64,000 bases of DNA from Dehalococcoides mccartyi CG5 (GCF_000830885.1 NZ_CP006951.1:1-64000); one strand, 5' to 3'. Positions 27,482 through 38,014 are shown, numbered from the stretch's first letter. Notes: generated by a model from the sequence alone, not told the origin. Numbers and translations: made by a program.

Positions 27482-28846
27482 TTATTTAAACAGCTTCTCC
27501 ACGTCATGCAGAACGTTTAGCTGGGAGACCACAATAACATGGTCTCCGGCATGGATAACAGCTTCGTCAGGGGGAATAATAACCTGATTATTCTGGACAA
27601 CAGCCCCTATGGTGGCTTCCTTGGGGATTTCAATCTGGCTAACCTTTTGGTTTATGATACCGGCTTGCGGGTTGACCACAAATTCCACGGCTTCCAGCTG
27701 GCCGCTTTCCAGCAAAGTAGCGGCAATAGCTCCGCCGGAAAGCACAAAGTGAGCTATTTTCCGGGCAGTAATAATAGCCGGAGAACCGGCAACATCTATA
27801 TCTACAGCTTCGGCCAAGGGTATGTAAGAAGGTTTGTTGATAACCGTCAGGCTACGGTCTACCCCCAGATTTTTGGCTACCAGACAACTTAAAATATTGA
27901 ATTCGTCATTTTCGGTAGTGGCCACAAAAGCATCAGCCGAAGGTACGCCCTGTTCGGTCAGAAAATCCCGGTCGGTAGGGTCTCCTTTGAGTACCACCGC
28001 CTTTTCCAGCCTTACAGCCGCCTTCTGGCTTTTTTCTTCGTCAGGTTCTATCAGCTTTACAACAACGTCATGGTCTGCCAGCCCCTCGGCAACTAGCATT
28101 CCTATTTGGGTGCCTCCCAGTATAAAAACGCTGCGGGCAGGGCGTTGGATGGCACTGAACATCCGCCCCAGATAGTCCATATTGTCACGTTCGGCCACCA
28201 GATAAAGGGCATCTTCGTTTTCCAAAACCAGGTCAGGCCGGGGTACGAGAAGCTCTTCTTTACGGGCAATAGCGGCCACCACGCAGGGTTTGGCAAAATT
28301 TAACTCACTCAGGGTCTTGCCGGCCATGGGTGAGCCTTCAATAGTAAAACTCCGTATTTGGACCAGCCCGTTAGCCAGCTGTTCCACCGGGGTGGAATAA
28401 AAACTGGACAGAATGCCCAGTATTTCACGAGCCATCTCTACTTCAGGGTTTATAAATACATCAATACCCAGTGATTTGGGGCGGATAATCCGTCTGGCAG
28501 ATAGAGTGGACTTGGCGGGAGGTATAAAATAACCGGTATATTCGGAATTGCGGATTCGGGCGGCAGTAGTGGCGGCGCCCATTTCTTTGGCAATAAAACA
28601 GATAACCATATTGGTTTCATCACGGTCTGTTACTGCTAAAACCAGATCGGCCCGTTGAACTTCGGCATCGCGCAGTATGCGGGGAATGGCGGCATTACCG
28701 AAAATAGTTTTAATGTCCAGCTGTTGGTTAAGGTATTCAACAGCCTTTTCAGACTGCTCAACAACTACCACTTCGTGGTCTTCCACGACCAGCATGGAGG
28801 CTATATTGTAGCCTACCGTGCCGCCGCCGGCAATCACAATATACAT
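27482..28846 (-). CDS. trkA: Trk system potassium uptake protein TrkA (double RCK)
   Basis: 454-aa protein with two full RCK units: the first Rossmann motif VIAGGGTVGYNIASMLVVEDHEVVVVE (res 3-29) and the second FILGGTQIGMLVAEGLADHDVVVKLIE (near 234), each followed by an RCK_C domain (e.g. GSPMAGKTLSEL; AGDHVIVVSQ). Classic partner of TrkH. First large gene of the operon; a 50-aa ORF ends 3 nt before its ATG. The strong promoter ~230 bp upstream serves the operon. Confidence 0.95.
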   Translation of the reverse strand: MYIVIAGGGTVGYNIASMLVVEDHEVVVVEQSEKAVEYLNQQLDIKTIFGNAAIPRILRDAEVQRADLVLAVTDRDETNMVICFIAKEMGAATTAARIRNSEYTGYFIPPAKSTLSARRIIRPKSLGIDVFINPEVEMAREILGILSSFYSTPVEQLANGLVQIRSFTIEGSPMAGKTLSELNFAKPCVVAAIARKEELLVPRPDLVLENEDALYLVAERDNMDYLGRMFSAIQRPARSVFILGGTQIGMLVAEGLADHDVVVKLIEPDEEKSQKAAVRLEKAVVLKGDPTDRDFLTEQGVPSADAFVATTENDEFNILSCLVAKNLGVDRSLTVINKPSYIPLAEAVDIDVAGSPAIITARKIAHFVLSGGAIAATLLESGQLEAVEFVVNPQAGIINQKVSQIEIPKEATIGAVVQNNQVIIPPDEAVIHAGDHVIVVSQLNVLHDVEKLFK

Positions 28847-28849
28847 TTT

Positions 28850-29002
28850 CTAGTCTCGCTGTTTGCTTATAGAGTTTCTGAATTGCTTCAGCTGGCTCAA
28901 AAGCGAACTAATCCGGCTTTTCTGTTTTCTCTCTACCCGAAAGACCTTATGATGGCAGTGCTCGTGATGAGAGATGGGTTTAAGTATTTCTTCTTTTAGC
29001 AT
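28850..29002 (-). CDS. 50-aa His-rich leader protein of the trk operon
   Basis: Short ORF with ATG preceded by GAGA; protein MLKEEILKPISHHEHCHHKV followed by a basic, helical tail (RVERKQKSRISSLLSQLKQF). The stop TAG lies 3 nt before the trkA ATG (TAGAAAATG), so trkA translation can be coupled to it. It carries a HHEHCHH cluster that could bind a metal. It sits downstream of the operon promoter and so is transcribed. No known family; expression is an inference. Confidence 0.5.
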   Translation of the reverse strand: MLKEEILKPISHHEHCHHKVFRVERKQKSRISSLLSQLKQFRNSISKQRD

Positions 29003-29073
29003 ATTCTCAAAAATATATTTCTATCATGGCACCTAGGCCACCCAATGGTCAAGTGTGTTTTTCAGGCTTAGGC

Positions 29074-29102
29074 ATTTTAGGCAGTTGAAGGGCTGCTGTC
29101 AA
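29074..29102 (-). promoter_or_regulatory. Promoter of the trk operon
   Basis: Minus-strand consensus TTGACA, 17-bp spacer, TAAAAT. The predicted transcript begins near 29067, leaving a ~65-nt leader before the 50-aa ORF. No other gene lies in between, so the trk operon is its target. Confidence 0.75.
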
Positions 29103-29133
29103 ATAATGGGCATATTTAGCTATGATGGATATT

Positions 29134-30084
29134 TTAGTGGTGTTTATGGGAGTGAGATTGCCGGCCTATTTCCAACTGGCAGAGAATATCGTTTGCCCGG
29201 CAAACCCGGCATTCCATCTGAAGGGTGATATGATTTAGAGCAAAGCCTTCTCTGAGGGAGGTTTCTATTTGCTGGCGGATATAATCAGCTTGGCTTACCG
29301 GGCAGTCGTCTATCAGCACGTGGGCGGAAAGGGCGTGGATTTCAGGGCTGATACTCCAGATGTGTATATGGTGAAAGTCTTTTACCCCCGGAATGTTTTT
29401 AACTGAAGCAGCCAACTGGCTGATGTTTATATCTTTGGGACTGGCTTCCAGTATTACCCGCAGACCCTGGCGGAAAATATTTATGCCTCCCAGACTGATA
29501 ATAAGGCCGATAATTACACTGACTATTATGTCCGCCAGATAATTGCCGCTATATATTACCACCACTGCGCTTATAATAACCCCGACTGAAGCCAGCGTAT
29601 CACCGGCGGCATGCCAGAACGCACTTTTGATATTAAGGTTCTCTTTTTGCTCACTGTGCAGTATCAGGGCAACCGCCAGATTGGTTGCCAACCCCAGCAG
29701 GGCTACCGGTAAAACCAGCCAGGCATTTATTTCCGGAGGACTCTGAAAACGCTGGAAAGATTCGTAAAAAATAAAGACTGCAATGCCGATAAGGCTTATA
29801 GAGTTTAATATGGCAACCAGAACGCCTATCCGATGGTACCCGAAGGTCATTTTAAAATTGGAAGGGCGTTTGGCCTGCATTAAGGCAAAATAGCTCAGAG
29901 AAAGGGCTAAAACATCTGTCAGGACATGCCCGGCATCACTTAACAGAGCCAGACTGTTAGATGCCAGTCCGCCGACGAATTCAGCCAGGAGGATGATGCC
30001 GGAAAAAAGGATTCCCAGTTTCAGTTTATTGCTGACCGGCATCTGGTTATCGGGGGCAGTTTTTTTACTTGAGATAAGGGACAT
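29134..30084 (-). CDS. Cation diffusion facilitator (CzcD/ZitB-type)
   Basis: 316-aa metal/H+ antiporter for Zn2+, Co2+ or similar cations. Six membrane helices are visible, with metal-binding HxxxD and DxxxD motifs in helices 2 and 5 (LSDAGHVLTDVLALSLS near 48-64; SAFWHAAGDTLASVG near 153-168). A cytosolic C-terminal domain follows (FHHIHIWSISPEIHALSAHVLID). The tail SHSHKHH can bind metal. Monocistronic by layout. Confidence 0.93.
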   Translation of the reverse strand: MSLISSKKTAPDNQMPVSNKLKLGILFSGIILLAEFVGGLASNSLALLSDAGHVLTDVLALSLSYFALMQAKRPSNFKMTFGYHRIGVLVAILNSISLIGIAVFIFYESFQRFQSPPEINAWLVLPVALLGLATNLAVALILHSEQKENLNIKSAFWHAAGDTLASVGVIISAVVVIYSGNYLADIIVSVIIGLIISLGGINIFRQGLRVILEASPKDINISQLAASVKNIPGVKDFHHIHIWSISPEIHALSAHVLIDDCPVSQADYIRQQIETSLREGFALNHITLQMECRVCRANDILCQLEIGRQSHSHKHH

Positions 30085-30150
30085 AAGTTAATGATAGCAC
30101 AATTATTATAAATTGATTACGTTTGGCAGGGCTTGAGCTTTTTCTTGATT

Positions 30151-30178
30151 TTGACCACTCAAGACTCTATCATATATA
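30151..30178 (+). promoter_or_regulatory. Promoter of the DUF47-pit pair
   Basis: TTGACC, 16-bp spacer, TATATA; predicted leader ~45 nt. No PhoB-like direct repeats were recognised. Confidence 0.55.
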
Positions 30179-30227
30179 TCGTAATGAAAGAAAAAATAAA
30201 TGAGATGCCGACGGCATAGGAGGACAG

Positions 30228-30849
30228 TTGCCTAGAATCAGTATTATCCCAAGGGAGGAAAAGTTCTTTGACCTGCTTGAGATGAGTGCGAAGAACATGG
30301 TAATTACCGCCCAGGAATTAGACAAGTTAGTTAATAACTGGGTAAATGTGGATGATCAAGTAGCCCGAATTGCAGATTTGGAACATGAGGGTGATAGTAT
30401 TGCCCACCAGATTATAAACCTTCTCCACCGTACCTTTGTTACCCCTTTTGACCGCGAAGACATTGCTTTGCTTGCCCACACTATGGATGATGTTACCGAC
30501 TTTATTCATTCAGCTGCAGATTTTATGTTTATTTACAAAACCGGGCGGCCCGGTGAACGTGCCAAAGAACTGGCCGCCATTATTGTGCTGGCTGCCAAGG
30601 AAGTTTCGCTGGCGGTGCCCCATCTTCGGCACAAGTCTGAGATGAAACAGGTTATTTCCCATTGCGTAGAGATAAACCGTCTGGAAAATTTGGCGGACGT
30701 GGCTTTCAGAGCGGCTCTGGGTGAGCTTTTTACCGATTCGAAAGACATGGCAAACATCATCAAGTGGCGTGAGATATTTGAACATATGGAAACTGCCACT
30801 GACAGGTGCGAAGATGTGGCTAATGTTCTTGAGGGGGTTGCCCTGAAGA

Positions 30850-30857
<8 letters not shown>
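30228..30857 (+). CDS. DUF47 (PhoU-like) phosphate-transport regulator
   Basis: 209-aa all-helical protein of the DUF47/TIGR00153 family, which resembles PhoU and is nearly always next to a PiT transporter. FFDLLEMSAKNMV, DLEHEGDSIAHQIINLLHRTFVTPFDREDI and HMETATDRCEDVANVLEG are typical (conserved E/D residues bind metal). The start is TTG with TAGGAGG 5 nt upstream. It overlaps the transporter start by 8 nt, so the two are co-translated; a role in gating the transporter is inferred. Confidence 0.93.
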
Positions 30858-32736
<1,879 letters not shown>

Positions 32737-32846
32737 GTTGTTTCCTTAATGCTTAATAGACAACCAAGCGGGTTAAAACGCTTAATATATTATAACTTTA
32801 TCAAGCTAAATTCAACTGGTTATGGTTTGAAGTAAGGCGTCATTTA

Positions 32847-32861
32847 ATGATAAATTATCAT
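32847..32861. promoter_or_regulatory. Fur/PerR-like 7-1-7 palindrome before nfnAB
   Basis: ATGATAAATTATCAT is a perfect 15-bp palindrome with one central base, very close to the Fur/PerR box TGATAATnATTATCA. It lies ~84 bp before the nfnA ATG and ~110 bp from remA. An iron- or redox-responsive operator for nfnAB is inferred. Confidence 0.5.
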
Positions 32862-32944
32862 AGGTTTTTATATTTACCTGTAAATCGGCACTAATACTCA
32901 TAGATGCTTCTGGGTTTTGTCCAGCAGTATACGCAAGGAGAGGT

Positions 32945-33793
32945 ATGTATACGATTATTGAGCGGCAGGATTTGTTGCCCAAAGTACACTTGCTGAAGAT
33001 ACAGGCACCTAAAGTAGCGGCTGCGGCGGCTGCCGGACAATTCGTTATCCTCAGGGTTGATACTGAGGGAGAGCGTTTCCCTCTGACTATTGCAGACTGG
33101 GACGCTCAAGCAGGAACAGTTACTGTTATCTACATGGAAATAGGTGTTTCCACCCGTAAACTGGCCAAGCTGGGCAAGGGTGATGCTATACTGGATTTTG
33201 CAGGTCCTTTGGGTAAGCCTACCGAGATTGAAAATTTCGGGACAGTGGTTTGCGTAAGCGGCGGCTTTGCCATGGCTACCATTGTACCCATTGCCAGAGC
33301 TATGAAAGAGGCGGGTAACCGGGTAATAAGTATAGTGGGTGCCCGCAGTAAAGATCTTTTCTTCTGGCATGACCGCCTTACGAAATATTCAGATGAAATG
33401 ATAGTCTGCACTGATGACGGTTCTGCCGGCATCAAAGGGTTAGTTACCGAACCTTTGCGTGACCTGCTTTCTTCAGATACCAAACTAGACCGGGTAATAG
33501 TAATAGGCCCCAGTGTTATGATGAAATTCTGCTCAAAAACCACCCAGCCTTTCGGGGTGAAAACAATTGTCAGCCTTAACCCCATAATGATAGACGGAAC
33601 CGGAATGTGCGGCTGTTGCCGGGTCAGTCTGGACGGGCAGACCCGTTTTGCCTGTGTGGACGGACCGGAGTTTGACGGGCATAAAGTGGATTGGGACGGG
33701 TTGCTGGTACGCCAGAAGTCCTATGTGGCTGAAGAGGCTGTGGCCTCCGAGAGATGCCGCTGCAAGGAAGAGGGGTGCGGAAACCATGGCTAA
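32945..33793 (+). CDS. nfnA: NfnA-type FAD/[2Fe-2S] subunit of bifurcating transhydrogenase
   Basis: 282-aa small subunit of NADH-dependent reduced ferredoxin:NADP oxidoreductase (also called SudB/sulfide dehydrogenase beta). It has an FAD-binding FNR-like domain (GERFPLTIADWD), an NAD-binding part (SGGFAMATIVPIARAMKEAGNRVISIVGARSK) and a C-terminal iron-sulfur motif with four Cys (GTGMCGCCRV...FACVDGPEF). GGAGAGG lies just before the ATG. It overlaps nfnB by 8 nt. Expected to balance NADH, NADPH and ferredoxin in this anaerobe (established for the family). Confidence 0.92.
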   Translation: MYTIIERQDLLPKVHLLKIQAPKVAAAAAAGQFVILRVDTEGERFPLTIADWDAQAGTVTVIYMEIGVSTRKLAKLGKGDAILDFAGPLGKPTEIENFGTVVCVSGGFAMATIVPIARAMKEAGNRVISIVGARSKDLFFWHDRLTKYSDEMIVCTDDGSAGIKGLVTEPLRDLLSSDTKLDRVIVIGPSVMMKFCSKTTQPFGVKTIVSLNPIMIDGTGMCGCCRVSLDGQTRFACVDGPEFDGHKVDWDGLLVRQKSYVAEEAVASERCRCKEEGCGNHG

Positions 33794-35183
33794 AGCAGGT
33801 CTGAATAGAATTGATATGCCCAAACAGGCGGTTGCCAAAAGGATTCAAAATTTTTCCGAAGTGGCCACCGGCTACACCCCTTCTGATGCCCATATTGAGG
33901 CTGCCCGCTGTTTGCAGTGCAAAAAGCGTTATTGCGTAGAGGGTTGTCCGGTAAATATAGATATTCCGGAATTTATTTTGGCCTTAAGGGAAGGCGATAT
34001 GCCTGAAGCCGCCCGCATACTTAAAAAGACCAACAGCTTGCCGGGGGTTTGCGGAAGGGTATGCCCGCAGGAAACCCAGTGTGAACAGGCCTGCATATTA
34101 AATAAAAAAGAAGTCCCCATAGCTATTGGGCGTTTGGAACGTTTCGTGGCGGACTGGGAGCGTGAACATTCTGCCGAGGTTAATCTGCCTAAAAGCCTTA
34201 AACCCAAGAGCGGGAAAAAAGCGGCGGTGGTTGGGGCAGGGCCGGCTGGATTGACTGCATCTGCCGAACTGGCTCGTTTGGGCCATGATGTCACCTTGTT
34301 TGAGTCTCTGCATACAGCCGGCGGGGTGCTGATGTACGGCATACCCGAATTTCGCCTGCCTAAGGATATAGTGCAGGGTGAAGTGGAATACGTAAAATCA
34401 CTGGGCGTTAAGATTGAACTCAATGCGGTGGCAGGGAGGCTGTTTTCGCTTGATGACCTTTTCAAGCAAGGCTTTCAGGCTGTTTTTCTGGCAACCGGAG
34501 CGGGTTTGCCTCTGTTTTTAAATGTGCAGGGTGAAAACTTGAACGGGGTATATTCAGCTAATGAGTTTCTGACTCGGATAAACCTGATGAAAGCTCACAG
34601 TTTCCCTGAATATGATACCCCGGTTAAAAAGGGCAAAAAGGTGGCGGTGATTGGAGGCGGTAATGTAGCTATGGATGCCGCCCGCTGTGCTTTGCGTTTA
34701 GGTGCCGAAGAAGTCAGTATTATTTACCGCCGTTCCGAGGTTGAACTGCCGGCCCGAAAGGAAGAAGTGGAAAATGCCCGCGAGGAGGGTATCAAATTTC
34801 ATTTCCTGACAAGTCCTGTGCGTTTTCTGGCAAATGAACAGGGGAAGGTGCGGGCTATGGATTGCCAAAAGATGGAGCTCGGCGAACCTGATGCCAGCGG
34901 CCGCCGCCGTCCCATACCGGTGGATGGCAGTGAATTTGAAATGGACATAGATTTAGCTATTATTGCTCTGGGTACCCGCCCCAATCCCTTGGTTATGCAG
35001 TCTGCCCCTGATTTGCAGGTAAACCCCAACGGCACGGTGGCGGCCGGTATCAGCGGGCAAACTTCGCATAAAGCGGTTTGGGCTGGCGGGGATATAGTAA
35101 CCGGCTCTGATACAGTCATAAGCGCTATGGGAGCGGCCAAACGTTCGGCGCTGGTTATGGACGAATATCTGAGGAGCCTTTAA
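33786..35183 (+). CDS. nfnB: NfnB-type FAD/[4Fe-4S] subunit (glutamate synthase small-chain like)
   Basis: 465-aa large subunit. N-terminal iron-sulfur region with CLQCKKRYCVEGCPVNIDIPEF near 38 and CGRVCPQETQCEQACI near 92; then two Rossmann folds, VVGAGPAGLTASAELARLGHDVTLFE (FAD) and VIGGGNVAMDAARCALRLG (NADPH), and the end AGGDIVTGSDTVISAMGAAKRSA. Often annotated as glutamate synthase small chain, but pairing with nfnA and no gltB argues for Nfn. The frame is open further left, yet homology begins at MAKAGLNRIDM. Confidence 0.93.
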   Translation: MAKAGLNRIDMPKQAVAKRIQNFSEVATGYTPSDAHIEAARCLQCKKRYCVEGCPVNIDIPEFILALREGDMPEAARILKKTNSLPGVCGRVCPQETQCEQACILNKKEVPIAIGRLERFVADWEREHSAEVNLPKSLKPKSGKKAAVVGAGPAGLTASAELARLGHDVTLFESLHTAGGVLMYGIPEFRLPKDIVQGEVEYVKSLGVKIELNAVAGRLFSLDDLFKQGFQAVFLATGAGLPLFLNVQGENLNGVYSANEFLTRINLMKAHSFPEYDTPVKKGKKVAVIGGGNVAMDAARCALRLGAEEVSIIYRRSEVELPARKEEVENAREEGIKFHFLTSPVRFLANEQGKVRAMDCQKMELGEPDASGRRRPIPVDGSEFEMDIDLAIIALGTRPNPLVMQSAPDLQVNPNGTVAAGISGQTSHKAVWAGGDIVTGSDTVISAMGAAKRSALVMDEYLRSL

Positions 35184-35392
35184 TTCCGGCGGTTCAGCAG
35201 CAGTATTATAAATACTGCCAGCACCCACTTCCAAACATATTCCAGAGGGTCAGCTATCAGTTTGATAACCAAGCTCAGATTTTGGTCAAGTGAGCCTGTG
35301 ACCTGACTGATGAAGCTATGCCAGGCCGGTATAAAACACAGCGCCAGCATGGCAAATACATAAAAGAGCAGGGCAGAGCGAAACACGTTCAT
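35180..35392 (-). CDS. Small membrane protein
   Basis: 70-aa hydrophobic protein with helices at about 6-25 and 48-66 and a basic end (LLLNRRN). No family recognised and no good Shine-Dalgarno. It overlaps the end of nfnB by 4 nt on the opposite strand. Could be a minor coding gene; moderate doubt. Confidence 0.45.
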   Translation of the reverse strand: MNVFRSALLFYVFAMLALCFIPAWHSFISQVTGSLDQNLSLVIKLIADPLEYVWKWVLAVFIILLLNRRN

Positions 35393-35453
35393 ACCCCAAC
35401 CGCCTTTCTTTCGGGCAGAGGCTGTCTGCCTGTCTGCCGCACTTGTTTAAAGA

Positions 35454-35482
35454 AAAACCCCCGCCTTTGCGACGAGGGTTTT
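35454..35482. terminator. Terminator between 177-aa gene and 70-aa gene
   Basis: 7-bp stem AAAACCC/GGGTTTT with an internal CGC/GCG pair, A-rich on one side and T-rich on the other, so it can work on both strands; on minus it would follow the SnoaL-like gene. Confidence 0.5.
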
Positions 35483-35501
35483 GTAGTCTGCAAAGGTTAG
35501 T

Positions 35502-36035
35502 TTACATATAATTCCATTCGGGAGGGGCATCTTCGCCCTGTTCCGGGTTTGGAGCTTTATTTTCAGTTGTGTATTTTGGTTTTTCCGCCGGTTTTTCAGC
35601 CTCAGGTGAGGGAGGCGGTCCTTCGGGAAATTCAAGTTCCGAAGGAGCAGACAAATGCATTTGGCTCCAGCGCCACTCGTTCGTAACCTTTTCCATCACT
35701 CCGCTCAGGTAAAAATCAAAATCCTTTTGGTTTTCTCCATTTTTACAGGTATAGGTTACATGGGTATCCAGCCAGACAACCGGACCGTTGCCTTTTATGG
35801 TGGTAAACCCTAACTTGAATTTTACTGGGGTAGCTTTGTCCAGCAGGGCTTGCATCCAGCGTCTGAAGCCGTTCTGCCCGAGGCCGACATTGTCCGGGCA
35901 GGGACCCACGGTGAGTATATTCGGTTCACTGTCTACCAGTCCCACCAGTGCTTCTATATTCTTGGCCTCAACGGCTTCTTTCATTGCATCCAGCACTTGG
36001 TTAATCTCTTTGCGGACTTCAGGTTCTATTTTCAT
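35502..36035 (-). CDS. SnoaL/NTF2-fold protein with proline-rich tail
   Basis: 177-aa protein. Residues 1-130 fit the NTF2-like SnoaL_3/DUF4440 fold (VLDAMKEAVEAKNIEALVGLVDSEPNILTVGP, then VVWLDTHVTYTCKNGENQKDFDFYLSGVMEKVTNEWRWSQMH). The tail (EFPEGPPPSPEAEKPAEKPKY...) is acidic/proline-rich and disordered. Such proteins act as ligand-binding or small catalytic folds; no substrate is apparent. No signal peptide. Confidence 0.75.
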   Translation of the reverse strand: MKIEPEVRKEINQVLDAMKEAVEAKNIEALVGLVDSEPNILTVGPCPDNVGLGQNGFRRWMQALLDKATPVKFKLGFTTIKGNGPVVWLDTHVTYTCKNGENQKDFDFYLSGVMEKVTNEWRWSQMHLSAPSELEFPEGPPPSPEAEKPAEKPKYTTENKAPNPEQGEDAPPEWNYM

Positions 36036-36105
36036 GAAAAGCCTCCTTGGATATTATATGGCTCTAATATTCAGCCATTATTTTTATAGCATTTGGCTGT
36101 TTCTG

Positions 36106-36714
36106 TCAACTTACTTTAGCTTTAGTAACAGTTATCAGGCCGTAACTGGTGGTTTGGGTGCCCTCAGGCTTGATGCCAAGTTCTTCAAACAGGGCGGGTA
36201 CGCCGCCATGTTTCAGGTAATGGCGGAAATTACGGTAGTGTTCACCGCCGGCTAGGCGTTCTATGGTTCTTATTATCCAGCCGGGAAAACTGGCAGGCAG
36301 GGGGCAGGTGTAGTCTGCTATAAGGATATAACCTTCCGGTTTGACCACCCGTTTCATTTCCGCCAGTATCTCCAGACAGGTTTGGGCGGGTTTGTCATGG
36401 AGTGCCAGAGTGGTAGAGGTATAGTCAAAACTGGCATCTGCAAATGGCAGATGGCGGGCATCTGCTTCGGTAAAATAACTGTCCGAAGGTAAGGCGGGGT
36501 CATACAGGCGGCGGGAGAGGCTGAGCATATCCGGGCTGAGGTCCAGCCCGAAACCCAGAATACCCCGTTTGCGGTATTCGCCTACTTGAGCCCCTGAACC
36601 TGAACAGACGTCCAGTACCCGTTCACCCGGTTTTATTCCGCCGAAATCTGGTATAAAACTTCTGATATTCCGCAGAAAAGGGTCTATAGCAGTTGAGTAG
36701 TTTATTTCCAGCAT
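36106..36714 (-). CDS. Class I SAM-dependent methyltransferase
   Basis: 202-aa UbiE-like enzyme. Motif I is VLDVCSGSGAQVGEY near 33, followed by GLDLSPDMLSLSRR, motif II-like LPFADASFDYTSTTLALHD near 90-108 and VVKPEGYILIADYT. Acceptor unknown; the absence of quinone genes nearby prevents a specific call. It lies 10 nt downstream of the small superinfection-immunity-like gene. Confidence 0.88.
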   Translation of the reverse strand: MLEINYSTAIDPFLRNIRSFIPDFGGIKPGERVLDVCSGSGAQVGEYRKRGILGFGLDLSPDMLSLSRRLYDPALPSDSYFTEADARHLPFADASFDYTSTTLALHDKPAQTCLEILAEMKRVVKPEGYILIADYTCPLPASFPGWIIRTIERLAGGEHYRNFRHYLKHGGVPALFEELGIKPEGTQTTSYGLITVTKAKVS

Positions 36715-36724
36715 AAAGGCAGGG

Positions 36725-36919
36725 TTACTTTTTCACTGACCAGACAAGAGCGACTACCCAGCCGATAAAAGTCCAGCCGAGGAAGAAGTTCAGCAGGAAA
36801 ATGGCCAGGGTATTGCGGCGGTGCTTAGCCAGGGCGATTATGGTGGGCAGGAAATAAAATGCCAGGCTAATTGCAAAAGAGATAAGCCCCAAAATTCCGC
36901 CAAAGAAAAAGTCAAACAC
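36725..36919 (-). CDS. Superinfection-immunity-like membrane protein
   Basis: 64-aa protein with two membrane helices, matching the Imm_superinfect family (phage T4 Imm-like): FYFLPTIIALAKHRRNTLAIFLLNFFLGWTFIGWVVALVW. In phages Imm blocks DNA injection; chromosomal copies are common and their role is mostly unknown. Co-directional with the methyltransferase. Confidence 0.85.
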   Translation of the reverse strand: MFDFFFGGILGLISFAISLAFYFLPTIIALAKHRRNTLAIFLLNFFLGWTFIGWVVALVWSVKK

Positions 36920-37060
36920 TTTAATACTCCTTGATAATATAAAATAGCTATTATGAAAAGATTAGCCTAAAGACGGGTTATTTACAAGGCAGGGATTTAT
37001 TGGCAGGCGGGGGATATGTTCGGGCTGTTATTCCGGGCAGATTGGGGATATTATAAAAAT

Positions 37061-37432
37061 ATGGATATTGAACAGTTCAAGCAATTAGTGGGAGAGGCGG
37101 TGGACAGCCTGCCGGAGGAATTTTTAGCCCTGCTGGATAATGTGGAAATACTGGTGGCTGACCGCCCCAGCCGCGTCCAGCGCCGCAATCTGGATATGCA
37201 AGCGGGCGAAGATCTGCTGGGGCTTTACGAAGGTGTTCCCCTGACTGAACGCCATGCTTCTTATGGTATGGTTACTCCTGACCGTATAACTATATTCCGT
37301 TTGGCCATACTGGATACGGTTAAGTCTGAAGATGACATAAAAGACGAAGTCCGGCGGGTAGTCAAGCACGAAGTTGCCCACCATTTCGGCATAAGTGATG
37401 AACGGCTGGAGGAAATGGGCGGGCCTGTTTAA
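37061..37432 (+). CDS. Zincin-like metallopeptidase family protein
   Basis: 123-aa protein of the DUF1025/Zincin_1 family (acidic minimal metallopeptidase). The HExxH motif reads KHEVAHHFGISDERLEEMG near 103. FLALLDNVEILVADRP is typical. An ATG 15 codons upstream (37016) with GGGGG before it is an alternative start; I prefer the one used here because the family begins close to it. Stands alone with a clear terminator. Confidence 0.85.
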   Translation: MDIEQFKQLVGEAVDSLPEEFLALLDNVEILVADRPSRVQRRNLDMQAGEDLLGLYEGVPLTERHASYGMVTPDRITIFRLAILDTVKSEDDIKDEVRRVVKHEVAHHFGISDERLEEMGGPV

Positions 37433-37467
37433 GTTTCAGCCGGTTGCAAGTACAATAATGCGGTTTA

Positions 37468-37494
37468 AACCTGCCCGAAGAAGGCGGGTTTTTT
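37468..37494 (+). terminator. Terminator of the zincin gene
   Basis: 8-bp stem AACCTGCC/GGCGGGTT (one T-G pair), 7-nt loop, then TTTTTT. Confidence 0.8.
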
Positions 37495-37567
37495 AATTTA
37501 CCTCAAAAATAAGGTATATTTATACTTTAGGCCTCCTTCAGATATATATTTCAGGAGAATGAAATCC

Positions 37568-38014
37568 ATGAGTGATATAGCCGTTTCAGCCCAAATCCTT
37601 CATGAGAAGGGTTTCAACTGTGCCCAGTCTTTGCTTGCGGCCTTTGCCCCATCTCTGGGTATTGAAACCGGGACAGCCCTTAAACTGGCTTCAGCTTTTG
37701 GCGGAGGCATGGCGGCGCGGGGTGACACTTGCGGGGTAATCAGCGGCGGGTTGATGGTGATAGGTTTGAAATTCGGGCAGGCTTCGGTTGAAGATAAAGC
37801 GGCCAGAGAAAAGTGTAACCGCCTTGGCCGCGAGTTTCTAAAGCAGTTTGAAGCTGAATTCGGGGCTACGGCCTGCCGTGACCTAATCAAATGCAATATA
37901 GGCACTCCGGAGGGGGCTAAACTGGTAAAAGAAAAAGGTCTCCGGGAAGGCCTTTGTTCAAAACTGGTTTACCGCGGGGCGGAGATACTTTCCGCCCTTA
38001 TAGAGCAGATTTAG
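37568..38014 (+). CDS. C_GCAxxG_C_C family putative redox protein
   Basis: 148-aa protein with the spaced motif of the C_GCAxxG_C_C family: HEKGFNCAQSLL, GGGMAARGDTCGVISGGLMVIGL, CNRLGREFLKQF, ACRDLIKCNIGTPEGAK and GLCSKLVYRGAEIL. Conserved Cys suggest metal or thiol-redox chemistry; it is common in anaerobes and no function is assigned. The ATG used has AGGAG 10 nt upstream; an ATG three codons before it is too close. TATACT at 37521-37526 is a possible -10. Confidence 0.9.
   Translation: MSDIAVSAQILHEKGFNCAQSLLAAFAPSLGIETGTALKLASAFGGGMAARGDTCGVISGGLMVIGLKFGQASVEDKAAREKCNRLGREFLKQFEAEFGATACRDLIKCNIGTPEGAKLVKEKGLREGLCSKLVYRGAEILSALIEQI

Noticed and set aside
33648-33785. N-terminal extension of nfnB
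   Set aside because: Homology begins at MAKAGLNRIDM, and the extension lies inside nfnA.
33786-35183. Glutamate synthase small subunit (GltD)
   Set aside because: No gltB is present, and the gene overlaps nfnA, so NfnB is the better call.
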